Below, in pieces: positions 44,102 to 56,098 of a DNA stretch of 64,000 bases. Position 1 is the first letter of the stretch; every line of letters starts with the position of its first letter. The translations under genes were made by a program, and so were the position numbers. The notes beneath the pieces are model-generated. The model worked only from the letters and a program-made list of their open reading frames with translations, was not told the DNA's origin and ran no database searches. Source of the DNA: Leifsonia virtsii (GTDB lineage: Bacteria; Actinomycetota; Actinomycetes; Actinomycetales; Microbacteriaceae); assembly GCF_030433675.1 (NCBI RefSeq), contig NZ_JAROCB010000001.1, positions 305,323 to 369,322 of the forward strand, written 5' to 3'.

Positions 44102-44768
44102 CGGGGTCGCCGAGCGGCTCGCCGCGGTCCGGGAGGGCGTCTCCGACGCCGCCCGGGCCGCAGGCCGCTCGCCGGAGGATCTCACCACCATCGTGGTGAC
44201 CAAGTTCCACCCCGCCTCGCTCGTGCGCGAGTTGGCGGGGCTCGGCGTGCACGACGTGGGGGAGAACCGCCACCAGGAGGCGCAGGAGAAGGCGGCCGAG
44301 CTGGCCGACCTCCCGCTCACCTGGCACTTCGTCGGGCAGCTGCAGAGCAAGAAGGCGCGCCAGGCGCGCCGGTACGCCTCCGTCATCCACTCGGTCGACC
44401 GCGTGTCGCTGGTGGATGCGCTCGCCTCCGACGAGTCCACGGTCGACGCGTTCGTGCAGCTCAACCTGACCGACGACCCGGCCCGCGGCGGTGTCGCCGA
44501 CCGCGACCTGGAGCCGCTGGTCGAGCACGTCCTCGCCACGCCGGGACTCCGGCTGCTGGGCGTCATGGCCGTCGCGCCGCTCGGCGAGGAGCCCGCGCGC
44601 GCGTTCGAGCGCGTCAGGGCGGCGTCCGATCGGGTCCGGTCGCTCGCTCCCGAGGCCGTCTTCATCTCCGCGGGGATGTCGCAGGACTACCGCGAGGCGA
44701 TCGCGGCCGGCGCGACACACCTTCGGATCGGGACCGCCATTACCGGGAATCGGCCCGAGCTTCGTTAA
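44067..44768 (+). CDS. Pyridoxal phosphate homeostasis protein (YggS family)
   Basis: A 233-residue PLP-binding protein of the alanine racemase-like TIM-barrel fold, without catalytic activity of its own. The PLP lysine lies in '[20 protein letters not shown]'; '[20 protein letters not shown]', '[20 protein letters not shown]' and '[20 protein letters not shown]' follow as in YggS/PROSC. The only good start, ATG 44067, overlaps the ftsZ coding end by 35 bases in another frame. In many Actinobacteria a pgeF/yfiH gene separates ftsZ and yggS; it is missing here. Confidence 0.93.
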   Translation: MTTSTSPTSSSNGVAERLAAVREGVSDAARAAGRSPEDLTTIVVTKFHPASLVRELAGLGVHDVGENRHQEAQEKAAELADLPLTWHFVGQLQSKKARQARRYASVIHSVDRVSLVDALASDESTVDAFVQLNLTDDPARGGVADRDLEPLVEHVLATPGLRLLGVMAVAPLGEEPARAFERVRAASDRVRSLAPEAVFISAGMSQDYREAIAAGATHLRIGTAITGNRPELR

Positions 44769-44807
44769 TCTCGAAACGAAGAGTTCGAAGGGCGTACGGA
44801 GGAAGCC

Positions 44808-45335
44808 ATGGCCAACCCGCTGAAGAAGACGATGGTCTACCTGGGCCTCGCCGACGAGGAGCTGGAGTTCGAGGACCAGCCGCAGGAGCAGGCGTCGCAC
44901 CAGCCGCGACGCGAGGCGCCGGTGCACACCCCCGCCCCGTCGCCGGTCCAGGCCGTCCCCCACCCCGCTCCGGTCGCTCCCGCGGCCGGCCGCGCTCCGG
45001 TCACGCCGCTGCGCAAGACCAACACCGCACGGAATGCATCGGTACAGGAAATGAACGAGATCCTCACGGTCCACCCCCGCCAGTACCGCGACGCCCAGGC
45101 GATCGCCGAGTCGTTCCGGGAGGGCATCCCGGTCATCATCAACCTCTCGCAGATGAGCGAGAGCGACGCGCGCCGGCTCATCGACTTCGCCAGCGGGCTG
45201 TCGCAGGGCCTCTACGGGAAGATCGAGCGGGTCACCCCGAAGGTGTTCCTGCTCTCGCCGAGCCACGTGGTCGTCTCCGGCGAGCACGGCGGCCAGGACG
45301 CGGAGGTCGACGCCTCCTTCTTCGCCCAGGCCTGA
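44808..45335 (+). CDS. sepF: Cell division protein SepF
   Basis: A 175-residue membrane-associated FtsZ anchor. The N-terminus '[20 protein letters not shown]' is the amphipathic membrane-targeting part; a Pro-rich linker of ~70 residues follows; the C-terminal SepF domain (~85-170) contains '[20 protein letters not shown]', '[20 protein letters not shown]' and '[12 protein letters not shown]'. It bundles FtsZ through the FtsZ C-terminal peptide. Position downstream of ftsZ is conserved in Actinobacteria, where SepF is the main Z-ring anchor because FtsA is absent. Confidence 0.94.
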   Translation: MANPLKKTMVYLGLADEELEFEDQPQEQASHQPRREAPVHTPAPSPVQAVPHPAPVAPAAGRAPVTPLRKTNTARNASVQEMNEILTVHPRQYRDAQAIAESFREGIPVIINLSQMSESDARRLIDFASGLSQGLYGKIERVTPKVFLLSPSHVVVSGEHGGQDAEVDASFFAQA

Positions 45336-45350
45336 CGCCTCCAGCGACGC

Positions 45351-45395
45351 ACGAAAGCGCACCGGCCCCTCCCAGGGGAGCCGGTGCGCTTTCGT
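45351..45395 (+). terminator. Strong hairpin between sepF and yggT
   Basis: A perfect 16-bp stem (ACGAAAGCGCACCGGC at 45351-45366 with 45380-45395) closes a C/G-rich loop that can fold further (CCCT/AGGG). It lies 15 bases after the sepF stop and 13 bases before yggT. The descending arm carries TTTCGT. It probably ends most ftsZ-sepF transcription; CATACT at 45397-45402 could restart it for yggT. Confidence 0.75.
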
Positions 45396-45408
45396 CCATA
45401 CTGGAGGG

Positions 45409-45705
45409 GTGATCATCGTCTCGATCCTCGCGACCGTCCTCTATTACGCCCTGCTGATCTACTTCTTCGTGCTGTGGGCACGGTTCGTGCTGGATCTGGT
45501 GCGCGTCTTCGCGCGCCAGTGGCGGCCGCGCGGCTTCGGGCTCGTGCTGGCCGAGTCGACCTACGTGGTGACCGACCCGCCCATCCGCTTCTTCCGCCGC
45601 ATCATCCCGCGGGTCTCCATGGGGCCGGTCGCCTTCGACTTCGGCTGGAGTCTCACGATGCTCGTGGTGATCATCGGCTTGTACGTCACCCTGGGATTCC
45701 GCTGA
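45409..45705 (+). CDS. YggT-family membrane protein
   Basis: A 98-residue protein with two hydrophobic segments (~2-25 and ~75-96). The conserved YggT stretch 'VTDPPIRFFRRIIPRVSMGP' lies between them. YggT genes sit between sepF and divIVA in most Gram-positive dcw clusters; the role is thought to be in membrane or envelope organisation but is not defined. The GTG follows a CATACT -10-like hexamer by six bases, so it may be leaderless behind the sepF hairpin. Confidence 0.9.
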   Translation: MIIVSILATVLYYALLIYFFVLWARFVLDLVRVFARQWRPRGFGLVLAESTYVVTDPPIRFFRRIIPRVSMGPVAFDFGWSLTMLVVIIGLYVTLGFR

Positions 45706-45853
45706 GCGTCGCTCCGGCTCCCGCGGGACGGGCCGTTGTATCGTTGATCGACCGACGCGCTGACCGTGCGCCGGATCGCGCGACAGACGCCCGCTTTGCT
45801 AGCGTTGACTGAACGCGTTCCAGTTCCAATTTCACGATCTAAGGTGGCTTGCC

Positions 45854-46669
45854 ATGGCGCTGACTCCGGAAGATGTAGTCAACAAGCGGTTCCAGCCGAC
45901 GAAGTTCCGCGAGGGCTACGACCAGGACGAGGTCGACGACTTCCTCGATGAGGTCGTCGTCGAGCTGCGTCGCCTGAACCAGGAGAACGAGGAGCTCAAG
46001 CAGCGCCTCGTGGCCAGCGACTCGCGCATCGCAGAGCTGCAGCGCAGCGGTGGCCAGAGCGCCCCCGCGGCCGCGGCTCCCGCCGCGCAGGCCGACAACG
46101 GCCAGGCCGAGCGCCTGCAGCGCGAGAACGAGGAGCTCAAGCAGCGCCTCGCCCAGGCGCAGCAGGAGGCCGCCGCGGCCAAGCAGCAGGCCGAGCAGGC
46201 GCAGCAGGCCGCTCCGGCGTACCAGGCTCCCGCCGACGACGCCAACGACCCCAACGCCACCAACAACCTCCTGCAGCTCGCGCGCCGTCTCCACGAGGAG
46301 CACGTGCGCGAGGGCGTCGAGAAGCGCGACCAGCTCATCGCCGAGGGTCACGCCACCGCCGCCCGCATCGTGGCGGAGGCCGAGTCGAAGCAGCGCGCCC
46401 AGATCAGCGCCCTCGACCAGGAGCGCACCACCCTCGAGCGCCGCATCGACGAGCTCCGTACGTTCGAGCGCGACTACCGCAAGGGCCTCAAGTCGTACAT
46501 CGAGGGTCAGCTCCGCGACCTCGACGCGCCCGTGCAGGGCGGCGGTTCCGCTCCCCGTTCCGGCGCGCCGGTGAACGCGGGCGGCGTGCCCGCACCGGTC
46601 CCGGCCGGCGGCTCCGACGACTCCAGCAGCCAGGGCCAGCCCCCGGTCTTCCCCGGCTTTGGAGGCTAG
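45854..46669 (+). CDS. divIVA: DivIVA / Wag31 polar growth protein
   Basis: A 271-residue coiled-coil protein that marks curved membrane at cell poles and septa and directs apical growth in Actinobacteria. The membrane-binding N-terminal domain reads 'MALTPEDVVNKRFQPTKFRE' and 'GYDQDEVDDFLDEVVVELRR'. A first coiled coil (~28-60), a Gln/Ala-rich linker with 'ENEELKQRLAQAQQEAAAAK' and a second coiled coil (~140-225) follow. The C-terminus is a Gly/Pro/Ser tail. It is separated from yggT by 148 bases, with TAGCGT (45800-45805) a candidate -10. Kinase control as for mycobacterial Wag31 is possible. Confidence 0.94.
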   Translation: MALTPEDVVNKRFQPTKFREGYDQDEVDDFLDEVVVELRRLNQENEELKQRLVASDSRIAELQRSGGQSAPAAAAPAAQADNGQAERLQRENEELKQRLAQAQQEAAAAKQQAEQAQQAAPAYQAPADDANDPNATNNLLQLARRLHEEHVREGVEKRDQLIAEGHATAARIVAEAESKQRAQISALDQERTTLERRIDELRTFERDYRKGLKSYIEGQLRDLDAPVQGGGSAPRSGAPVNAGGVPAPVPAGGSDDSSSQGQPPVFPGFGG

Positions 46670-47309
46670 TCCCTCCCGGCCCAAGGTCAGCGTCAAGGCC
46701 TTGGCGATCCTGGCGGTGGTGGCGCTCTGCGTCTACCTCATCGACCAGATCGCCAAGGTCCTCGTCGTCTCGAACCTCTACGAGGGCCAGCAGATCGAGG
46801 TCCTCGGGCAGCTGCTCCAGTTCCACTTCGTGAAGAATGCCGGCGCCGCCTTCTCCATCGGCAGCGGCTCGACCTGGATCTTCTCCATCGTCGGCGTCGG
46901 CGTCCTCGGCTTCGTCATCTGGTACGCCCCGCGCATCCGATCCACCGCCTGGGCCGTGCTGTTCGGCCTGCTGCTCGGCGGGCTGCTCGGCAACCTGACC
47001 GACCGGCTGTTCCGGGAGCCGGGCTTCGGCGTCGGCCACGTGGTCGACTTCCTGCAGATCCCGCTCCTGCCGGCCATCTTCAACCTCGCCGATGTGGCGA
47101 TCGTGTCGAGCATGGCGCTGTTCCTCATCCTGACCCTCCGCGGAGTGGGGCTGGACGGGCGGCACAGCCAGGACGACGAGGACGAGGACGGCGCGGAGCA
47201 GGCGGATGTCGAGGCCGACGCCGCCGAGCCGGACGCCGCCGAGCCCGGCGCCGCCGAGCCGGACACCGCCGAGCCCGCTCAGGACCGGCACGACGAGCCG
47301 AAGAGCTAG
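46659..47309 (+). CDS. lspA: Lipoprotein signal peptidase
   Basis: A 216-residue membrane aspartyl protease that cleaves signal peptides from prolipoproteins, including the one encoded at 21461-22444. Four membrane helices are visible. Motifs: FHFVKNAGAAFSIG, GGLLGNLTDRLF (first catalytic Asp) and FNLADVAI (second Asp). An unusual ~45-residue acidic tail holds repeats of AEPDA/AEPGA/AEPDT. The start is uncertain: TTG 46659 overlaps the divIVA end, and TTG 46701 is an alternative. GGAGG lies just inside the longer version. Confidence 0.9.
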   Translation: MEASPSRPKVSVKALAILAVVALCVYLIDQIAKVLVVSNLYEGQQIEVLGQLLQFHFVKNAGAAFSIGSGSTWIFSIVGVGVLGFVIWYAPRIRSTAWAVLFGLLLGGLLGNLTDRLFREPGFGVGHVVDFLQIPLLPAIFNLADVAIVSSMALFLILTLRGVGLDGRHSQDDEDEDGAEQADVEADAAEPDAAEPGAAEPDTAEPAQDRHDEPKS

Positions 47310-48230
47310 ATGGAGTCGCGCAGCTTCCCCATCCCGGACGGGCTCGAAGGCTCGCGCGTCGACGCAGGACTCGCTAAGCTCCTCGGCTTCTCGCGCAGCT
47401 TCGCCGCCGAGATCGCCGAGGCCGGCGGGGTGAACGTCGACGGCCGCGAGGCCGGCAAGTCCGACCGCCTCAGCGCCGGCTCCTGGCTCGAGGTGACCTG
47501 GCAGCCGAAGTCGGACGTCGAGATCGTCCCCATCGCCGTCCCCGACCTCACCATCGTCTACGACGACGACGACATCGTGGTGGTCGACAAGCCCGTCGGC
47601 GTCGCCGCCCATCCCTCGGTCGGCTGGGAGGGCCCCACGGTGCTCGGCGCCCTCGCCGCGGCCGGCTTCCGCATCTCCACCTCCGGAGCAGCAGAACGCG
47701 CGGGCATCGTGCACCGCCTCGACGCCGGAACGAGCGGCCTGATGGTCGTGGCGAAGTCCGAGCGCGCGTATACGGCGCTGAAGCGCGCCTTCCATGACCG
47801 CACGGTCGAGAAGATCTACCACGCCGTCGTGCAAGGCCACCCCGACCCGCTCTCCGGCACGATCGACGCCCCGATCGGCCGTCACCCCCGGTCGGACTGG
47901 AAGTTCGCCGTCGTCGCCGGCGGGAAGCCGTCGGTGACGCACTACGAGACGATCGAGGCGTTCCCCGCGGCCAGCCTGCTGGAGATCCACCTGGAGACCG
48001 GCCGCACACACCAGATCCGCGTCCACATGGCCGCGCAGCGGCACCCCTGCGTCGGCGACGCGATGTACGGCGCCGACCCGGTGCTGAGCGCGAAGCTCGG
48101 CCTCACGCGGCAGTGGCTGCATGCGGTCCAGCTCGCCTTCGAGCACCCGGCGACGGGAGAGTGGGTCACCTTCCGGACCACCTACCCGGAGGACCTGCAA
48201 CACGCCCTGGACGTGCTCCGGGCGTCGTAG
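47310..48230 (+). CDS. 23S rRNA pseudouridine synthase, RluD family
   Basis: A 306-residue pseudouridine synthase. An N-terminal S4 RNA-binding domain ('[20 protein letters not shown]') precedes the catalytic domain, in which [16 protein letters not shown] carries the catalytic aspartate; '[20 protein letters not shown]' with 'GDAMYGADP' follows. This is the RluC/RluD type acting on 23S rRNA; the exact uridines are not readable. The ATG directly follows the lspA stop, so the two are co-transcribed as in most Actinobacteria. Confidence 0.93.
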   Translation: MESRSFPIPDGLEGSRVDAGLAKLLGFSRSFAAEIAEAGGVNVDGREAGKSDRLSAGSWLEVTWQPKSDVEIVPIAVPDLTIVYDDDDIVVVDKPVGVAAHPSVGWEGPTVLGALAAAGFRISTSGAAERAGIVHRLDAGTSGLMVVAKSERAYTALKRAFHDRTVEKIYHAVVQGHPDPLSGTIDAPIGRHPRSDWKFAVVAGGKPSVTHYETIEAFPAASLLEIHLETGRTHQIRVHMAAQRHPCVGDAMYGADPVLSAKLGLTRQWLHAVQLAFEHPATGEWVTFRTTYPEDLQHALDVLRAS

Positions 48231-48276
48231 GCGTCGAAGCCGTTCGGCAATAGCGGACAAGATCATCTAGCCCCGC

Positions 48277-48305
48277 TTGATGGACGCATCTAGGGGGACT
48301 AGAGT
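48277..48305 (+). promoter_or_regulatory. Promoter of the hicA-like gene (leaderless) with inverted repeat
   Basis: TTGATG (48277-48282) and TAGAGT (48300-48305) are exactly 17 bases apart; the -10 box ends six bases before the ATG at 48312, so transcript and translation starts coincide. Flanking arms TCTAGCCCC (48266-48274) and GGGGACTAGA (48294-48303) form an imperfect inverted repeat that overlaps the -10 box, a likely operator for the HicB-like protein. CATCTAG is also directly repeated (48264, 48287). Confidence 0.6.
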
Positions 48306-48311
48306 ATCCTG

Positions 48312-48521
48312 ATGCCGAAGCCGCAGAAGCACCGAGACGTCATCAAGGTGGTCCGAGCGAACGGCTGGGTCTATCTTCGCCATGCAAAGGGGAGCCACGA
48401 GCTGTGGGGCCTGCCCGATGAGTCGGTCAAGGAGTCCATTCCCGTTCACGGCGAAGTCAGCGCGGGGATCGTCGGACAGCTGATCAAGAAGCTGCCGAGC
48501 ACCCCGCAGAGCTGGCGATGA
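48312..48521 (+). CDS. HicA-like toxin (mRNA interferase)
   Basis: A 69-residue protein of the HicA (YcfA-like) family, a double-stranded-RNA-binding-fold ribonuclease toxin. The motif 'VIKVVRANGWVYLRHAKGSH' carries the catalytic histidine H29 in the GSH triad, followed by 'IPVHGEVSAGIVGQLIKKL', the conserved HicA end. Size and basic charge fit. It sits with a HicB-like gene between rluD and dnaE, genes that are normally close together, so the pair is probably an insertion. Leaderless start is predicted from the promoter. Confidence 0.88.
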   Translation: MPKPQKHRDVIKVVRANGWVYLRHAKGSHELWGLPDESVKESIPVHGEVSAGIVGQLIKKLPSTPQSWR

Positions 48522-48548
48522 AAGGCAGAGTGATGGAGGGACACGGCA

Positions 48549-48974
48549 ATGGGTGAGCGGAAGACCTACCACGCGACGGCCCGACGCGACGGCAGGTGGT
48601 GGCTGGTGACGGTGAAGGATCCCGATACGGTCGGTCAGGCGCGCACTCTCTCGGAGGTCGAGGACGTCGCTCGCGAGGTGATCGGACTGTGGTTCGACAT
48701 CGACCAGGACACATTCGACGTGGATGTAGCCGTCGAGATTCCCGAGTCGGCGCGAGCGGCGTGGGATGAGGCCGTGACGCTCGAAGATCGGGCACGGAGG
48801 GACGAGGCGACCGCAGCCGCTCTCAGGCGATCGGCGGTCCAGGCCCTCCGCGCTGAGGGACTCACCATGAAGGACACGGGCCGGATCCTCGGTCTTTCTC
48901 CGCAGCGCGTCCATCAGTTGGCACAGCGCCGAGACGAGGGACCCGAGGCGATGCCGGAGCGGGCCAGCGCCTGA
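48549..48974 (+). CDS. HicB-like antitoxin with C-terminal HTH
   Basis: A 141-residue protein. The N-terminal ~65 residues form a HicB-type partial RNase H fold ('YHATARRDGRWWLVTVKDPD', then 'DVAREVIGLWFDIDQDTFDV'). A helical linker and a C-terminal helix-turn-helix ('EGLTMKDTGRILGLSPQRVH') follow, able to bind DNA and repress the operon. It begins 27 bases after the toxin gene. The order toxin-antitoxin is the usual one for hicAB. The inverted repeat at 48266-48303 is the likely target. Confidence 0.82.
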   Translation: MGERKTYHATARRDGRWWLVTVKDPDTVGQARTLSEVEDVAREVIGLWFDIDQDTFDVDVAVEIPESARAAWDEAVTLEDRARRDEATAAALRRSAVQALRAEGLTMKDTGRILGLSPQRVHQLAQRRDEGPEAMPERASA

Positions 48975-49008
48975 CGGCGAAGTCGTGCCTGCGGGTCTGT
49001 GCGTCGGC

Positions 49009-49037
49009 CTGACAAGGTCGGTCGTCGGCCTTAGGCT
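49009..49037 (+). promoter_or_regulatory. Promoter of dnaE
   Basis: CTGACA (49009-49014) and TAGGCT (49032-49037) are separated by 17 bases, a good sigma-A match. The transcript would begin about 49044, only ~3 bases before the ATG at 49047, so the dnaE mRNA is nearly or fully leaderless. Confidence 0.6.
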
Positions 49038-49046
49038 GAAGGGGTC

Positions 49047-52565
<3,519 letters not shown>

Positions 52566-52573
52566 CCCAAGCT

Positions 52574-52640
52574 CCCGCCGAGTGGTGAGTAGACGCGGTA
52601 ATCCGCGCCGAATGGCGACATGATGTCACCACTCGGCGGG
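52574..52640. repeat. Multi-stem palindrome between dnaE and flavin reductase
   Basis: The outer stem is 15 bp and perfect (CCCGCCGAGTGGTGA at 52574-52588 with 52626-52640). Inside, CGCGG-TAAT-CCGCG (52594-52607) and CGCC-GAAT-GGCG (52606-52617) form one or two small tetraloop hairpins, giving a branched fold. It fills the gap between convergent genes and may end both transcripts. There is no T-run. No second copy was noticed in the window. Confidence 0.75.
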
Positions 52641-52649
52641 CGGGAGGCG

Positions 52650-53180
52650 TCAGACCGGGGTGCCCGGGCGCCAGTAGGTGCGCTCGTGGTAGACGAGCGG
52701 GGCGTCGTCCTCACCGAGGGCGCCCTCCTCGATCTGCACGATCACCACGGCGCTGTTGTGCACCTGTGTGCGCTCCAGGATGCGGCCGACCATCCACGCC
52801 GTCGTGTCGCGGATCACGGGCAGCCCGTGCGGTCCCCGGTACCAGTGGTCGCCCAGGAAGCGCTGCTGGTTGTCGCCCGACAGGATCTGCGCGACCTCCC
52901 GGTTGCGCACGCCGAGCGTGTGGATGACGACACGGTCGGTCTCCGCGATCGCCGGCCAGCTCGACGCTGACAGGGCCATGTTGAACGTCGCGAGCGGCGG
53001 CACCGCCGCGAGCGAGGCCAGGGAGGTCGCCGTGAAGCCGACCGGCGTGCCGTCCTCCCGCTGCGCCGTGACGATCGCCACCCCGGCCGCGTGCCGGCGG
53101 AACGCCTGGCGGAACGCCACGAGGTCGGGGGTCGCGTCGCTGACGGCGCCGTCGGTGGGGTCGGGGGATGCGCTGTTCAT
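52650..53180 (-). CDS. Flavin reductase-like domain protein
   Basis: A 176-residue FMN-binding split-barrel protein of the flavin reductase (HpaC-like) family, which reduces FMN/FAD with NAD(P)H, often for a partner oxygenase. Conserved stretches: 'FRQAFRRHAAGVAIVTAQRE', 'PVGFTATSLASLAAVPPLAT' (flavin binding) and 'FLGDHWYRGPHGLPVIRDTT'. No oxygenase gene is nearby. The long open frame upstream is antisense to hisD; the ATG at 53180 gives the family N-terminus. Divergent from hisD with 60 bases between starts. Confidence 0.88.
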   Translation of the reverse strand: MNSASPDPTDGAVSDATPDLVAFRQAFRRHAAGVAIVTAQREDGTPVGFTATSLASLAAVPPLATFNMALSASSWPAIAETDRVVIHTLGVRNREVAQILSGDNQQRFLGDHWYRGPHGLPVIRDTTAWMVGRILERTQVHNSAVVIVQIEEGALGEDDAPLVYHERTYWRPGTPV

Positions 53181-53240
53181 ATGTGCTCTGTCAACGTTCT
53201 GGGCCGGGCCGGGATTCCATGTCGGTAGGCTGGACATGCC

Positions 53241-54551
53241 ATGATCCAGACCATCGACCTCCGCGGTGTCCAGCCTACTCGTGCCGCCTTCCAGCGCCTC
53301 GTGCCCCGTCCCGTCGTGGATGTGCAGGTCGCGATGTCCGTCGCCGCCGACCTGATCGCCGACGTGCGGGAGCGCGGCGCCGCGGCCCTGCGGGAGCAGG
53401 CCGAGCGCTTCGACGGCGGCGCGCCCGCCTCCGTCCGGGTGCCGCAGGCCGAGATCGACGCCGCCGTCGCCGGGCTCCCGGCCGACGTGCGGGAGGCGCT
53501 GGAGGAGGCCATCGCCCGCGTCCGCCAGGCGACGGCCGCGCAGGTGCCCCCGCCGGCCGAGACCGTCATCCGTCCCGGCGCGAGCATCGTGCAGCGCTGG
53601 GAGCCGGTCGAGCGCGCAGGCCTGTACGTCCCGGGCGGTAAAGCCGTCTACCCGTCGAGCGTCGTGATGAACGCCGTCCCCGCGCAGGTCGCCGGCGTCG
53701 CGTCCGTCGCGCTGGTGAGCCCGCCGCAGCGCGAGTTCGGGGGAGCGGTCCACCCCGTCATCCTCGGCGCTGCCGGCCTGCTCGGCATCGACGAGGTGTA
53801 CGCCATGGGAGGCGCCGGCGCGATCGGCGCACTCGCCTATGGTGTCGAGGAGCTCGGCCTCGCGCCGGTGCAGGTCATCACCGGCCCCGGCAACATCTAC
53901 GTCGCGGCGGCGAAACGCGTCGTCCGCGGCCAGACCGGGATCGACTCGGAGGCGGGCACGACGGAGATCCTCGTCATCGCCGACGACACCGCGGACGCCG
54001 GCTACGTCGCCGCCGACCTGGTCAGCCAGGCGGAGCACGACGAGGCCGCGGCGTCGCTGCTCGTGACCGACAGTCCCGCCTTCGCCGACCGCGTCGCCGA
54101 GGAGCTCGGCCGCCTCGCCGACGCCACCAAGCACGCCGAGCGCGTGCGCACCGCCCTGGGCGGCCCGCAGTCCGCCGTGGTCCTCGTGGACGACCTGGAC
54201 GCGGCAGCGGCCTTCAGCAACGCCTACGGACCCGAGCACCTCGAGCTGCAGACGGCCGACCCGGAGGCCCTGCTCGCGTCCATCCACAACGCCGGCGCCA
54301 TCTTCGTCGGCCCGACCTCGCCGGTCAGCCTGGGCGATTACCTCGCCGGCTCCAACCACGTGCTGCCGACCGGCGGCCAGGCGCGCTTCTCACCGGGACT
54401 CGGGGCCTACTCGTTCCTCCGGCCGCAGCAGGTGGTGCGCTACGACCGCGAGGCGCTGAGCGAGGTCGCCGACCGGATCGTCGCGCTCTCCACCGCCGAA
54501 GACCTCCCCGCCCACGGCGAAGCGGTCACCCAGCGGTTCCGCACCCGCTGA
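53241..54551 (+). CDS. hisD: Histidinol dehydrogenase
   Basis: A 436-residue zinc enzyme that oxidises L-histidinol to L-histidine in two NAD-dependent steps. Motifs: 'RAGLYVPGGKAVYPSSVVMN', 'AMGGAGAIGALAYGVEELGL', 'ITGPGNIYVAAAKRVV' and 'DSEAGTTEILVIADDTADAG', then 'GPEHLEL' and 'LGDYLAGSNHVLPTGGQARF' near the C-terminus. Full length. A TAGGCT -10 box (53226-53231) lies nine bases before the ATG, so the transcript has almost no leader. No other his gene is in the window. Confidence 0.96.
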   Translation: MIQTIDLRGVQPTRAAFQRLVPRPVVDVQVAMSVAADLIADVRERGAAALREQAERFDGGAPASVRVPQAEIDAAVAGLPADVREALEEAIARVRQATAAQVPPPAETVIRPGASIVQRWEPVERAGLYVPGGKAVYPSSVVMNAVPAQVAGVASVALVSPPQREFGGAVHPVILGAAGLLGIDEVYAMGGAGAIGALAYGVEELGLAPVQVITGPGNIYVAAAKRVVRGQTGIDSEAGTTEILVIADDTADAGYVAADLVSQAEHDEAAASLLVTDSPAFADRVAEELGRLADATKHAERVRTALGGPQSAVVLVDDLDAAAAFSNAYGPEHLELQTADPEALLASIHNAGAIFVGPTSPVSLGDYLAGSNHVLPTGGQARFSPGLGAYSFLRPQQVVRYDREALSEVADRIVALSTAEDLPAHGEAVTQRFRTR

Positions 54552-54567
54552 GCGATAGAATCCCTCC

Positions 54568-55035
54568 ATGTTCTGCCCCTTCTGCCGCCACCCGGACTCC
54601 CGCGTCATCGACTCCCGCACGAGCGACGACGGCCTGTCCATCCGCCGGCGCCGGCAGTGCCCGGAGTGCGGACGCCGCTTCTCGACCACCGAGACGGCGA
54701 GCCTCAGCGTGATCAAGCGCAGCGGGGTCGCGGAGCCGTTCAGCCGCGAGAAGATCGTGCTCGGTGTGCGCAAAGCGTGCCAGGGCCGGCCGGTCACCGA
54801 CTCCGACCTCGCAGTGCTCGCTCAGAAGGTGGAGGAGACCATCCGCTCCACCGGAGCATCCCAGATCGAGGCGAACGACATCGGGCTGGCGATCCTGCCC
54901 GAGTTGCGCGAGCTCGACGAGGTGGCGTACCTGCGCTTCGCGAGCGTGTACCAGGGCTTCGACTCGCTCGACGACTTCGAGGAGGCCATCCGCTCGCTGC
55001 GGCTGGCGCACGCGGAGCCTGCCGGCGCCAACTAG
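54568..55035 (+). CDS. nrdR: Ribonucleotide reductase regulator NrdR
   Basis: A 155-residue repressor of ribonucleotide reductase genes. The zinc ribbon uses C3, C6, C31 and C34 (MFCPFC... QCPECGRRF) and binds DNA. An ATP-cone domain (~45-135, '[20 protein letters not shown]') senses ATP/dATP. Both parts and length are normal. It lies 16 bases after hisD and is probably co-transcribed with it. No nrd genes are in this window, so its targets lie elsewhere. Confidence 0.96.
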   Translation: MFCPFCRHPDSRVIDSRTSDDGLSIRRRRQCPECGRRFSTTETASLSVIKRSGVAEPFSREKIVLGVRKACQGRPVTDSDLAVLAQKVEETIRSTGASQIEANDIGLAILPELRELDEVAYLRFASVYQGFDSLDDFEEAIRSLRLAHAEPAGAN

Positions 55036-55054
55036 CGGATATTCTGCTGTTGGC

Positions 55055-56098
55055 ATGTATCGCGCACTCTTCGACCTCGTCCTGTCCCGGCTCGACCCCG
55101 AGCGGGCCCATCACCTCGCCTTCGTCGTGATCCGCGCCCTCCCGGCCGTCGGGCTCGGCGGTGTCGCCCGCCGGTTCAACGGCGCCGACACGTCGCTCGC
55201 GGTGGAGGCGCTCGGTCACCGGTTCGACTCGCCGTTCGGCGTCGCCGCCGGCTTCGACAAAGACGGCGAGGGCGTCCTCGGTCTCGGCGCGCTCGGGTTC
55301 GGGCACGTGGAGGTGGGCACGATCACCGCGCGCCCGCAGCCCGGCAACGACAAGCCGCGGCTGTTCCGCCTCATCCCCGACCGGGCCGTCATCAACCGGA
55401 TGGGGTTCAACAACCACGGCGCTGGGGCGGCGGCCGACCGACTGCTGAAGGTCCGGCGCGCGCGTCGGCGTCCCGTGCTGGGCGTCAACATCGGCAAGTC
55501 GCGCGTCGTCGCGGTCGAGGACGCCACGGACGACTACCTGACCAGCGCCCGCGCTCTCGCGCCCGTCGCCGACTACCTCGTGGTCAACGTCAGCTCGCCG
55601 AACACCCCCGGCCTGCGCGGTCTGCAGGAGCTCGAGCTGCTGAGCCCGCTGCTGTCCGCCGTGAAGGAGGTCGCGGGCCAGACGCCGCTGCTGGTGAAGA
55701 TCGCCCCCGACCTCACCGACGAGCAGGTGGAGCGCATCGCACGGCTCGCGGTGGAGCTCGGGCTCGCCGGCATCATCGCCACCAACACCACGATCTCCCG
55801 CGACGGTCTCGTCACCGACCCGGCCGTCGTGGAGGCCGCGGGCGCCGGCGGACTCAGCGGCGCCCCGCTCGCCGCCCGGTCGTTGGAGGTGCTGCGCCTC
55901 ATCCGTGCGGTCGTCCCGCCGGAGCTGTGCGTCATCTCGGTCGGCGGCGTCGAGACCGCCGAGGACGTGCAGGAGCGGCTCGACGCCGGTGCGACCCTGG
56001 TGCAGGGCTACACGGCGTTCCTCTATCGCGGCCCGCTGTGGGCGCGGCAGATCAACCGCGGGCTGCTACGCCTCCGGCGTGCCCTGGTGGAAGCGTAG
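55055..56098 (+). CDS. pyrD: Dihydroorotate dehydrogenase (quinone), class 2
   Basis: A 347-residue membrane-associated flavoenzyme of pyrimidine synthesis. The N-terminal amphipathic segment (MYRALFDLVLSRLDPERAHH) is the class 2 membrane-binding part. The FMN barrel shows 'SPFGVAAGFDKDGEGVLGLG', 'NRMGFNNHGAGAAADRL', 'VNVSSPNTPGLRGLQ' (catalytic serine region) and 'ISVGGVETAEDVQERLDAGA'. Starts 19 bases after nrdR, with TATTCT at 55040-55045 a possible -10. Its last 33 bases overlap the 3' end of the convergent RNase HI gene. Confidence 0.95.
   Translation: MYRALFDLVLSRLDPERAHHLAFVVIRALPAVGLGGVARRFNGADTSLAVEALGHRFDSPFGVAAGFDKDGEGVLGLGALGFGHVEVGTITARPQPGNDKPRLFRLIPDRAVINRMGFNNHGAGAAADRLLKVRRARRRPVLGVNIGKSRVVAVEDATDDYLTSARALAPVADYLVVNVSSPNTPGLRGLQELELLSPLLSAVKEVAGQTPLLVKIAPDLTDEQVERIARLAVELGLAGIIATNTTISRDGLVTDPAVVEAAGAGGLSGAPLAARSLEVLRLIRAVVPPELCVISVGGVETAEDVQERLDAGATLVQGYTAFLYRGPLWARQINRGLLRLRRALVEA

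Noticed and set aside
54540..54567. NrdR-box autoregulation site before nrdR
   Set aside because: No 16-bp NrdR-type palindrome is visible in the 16-base gap or directly upstream.
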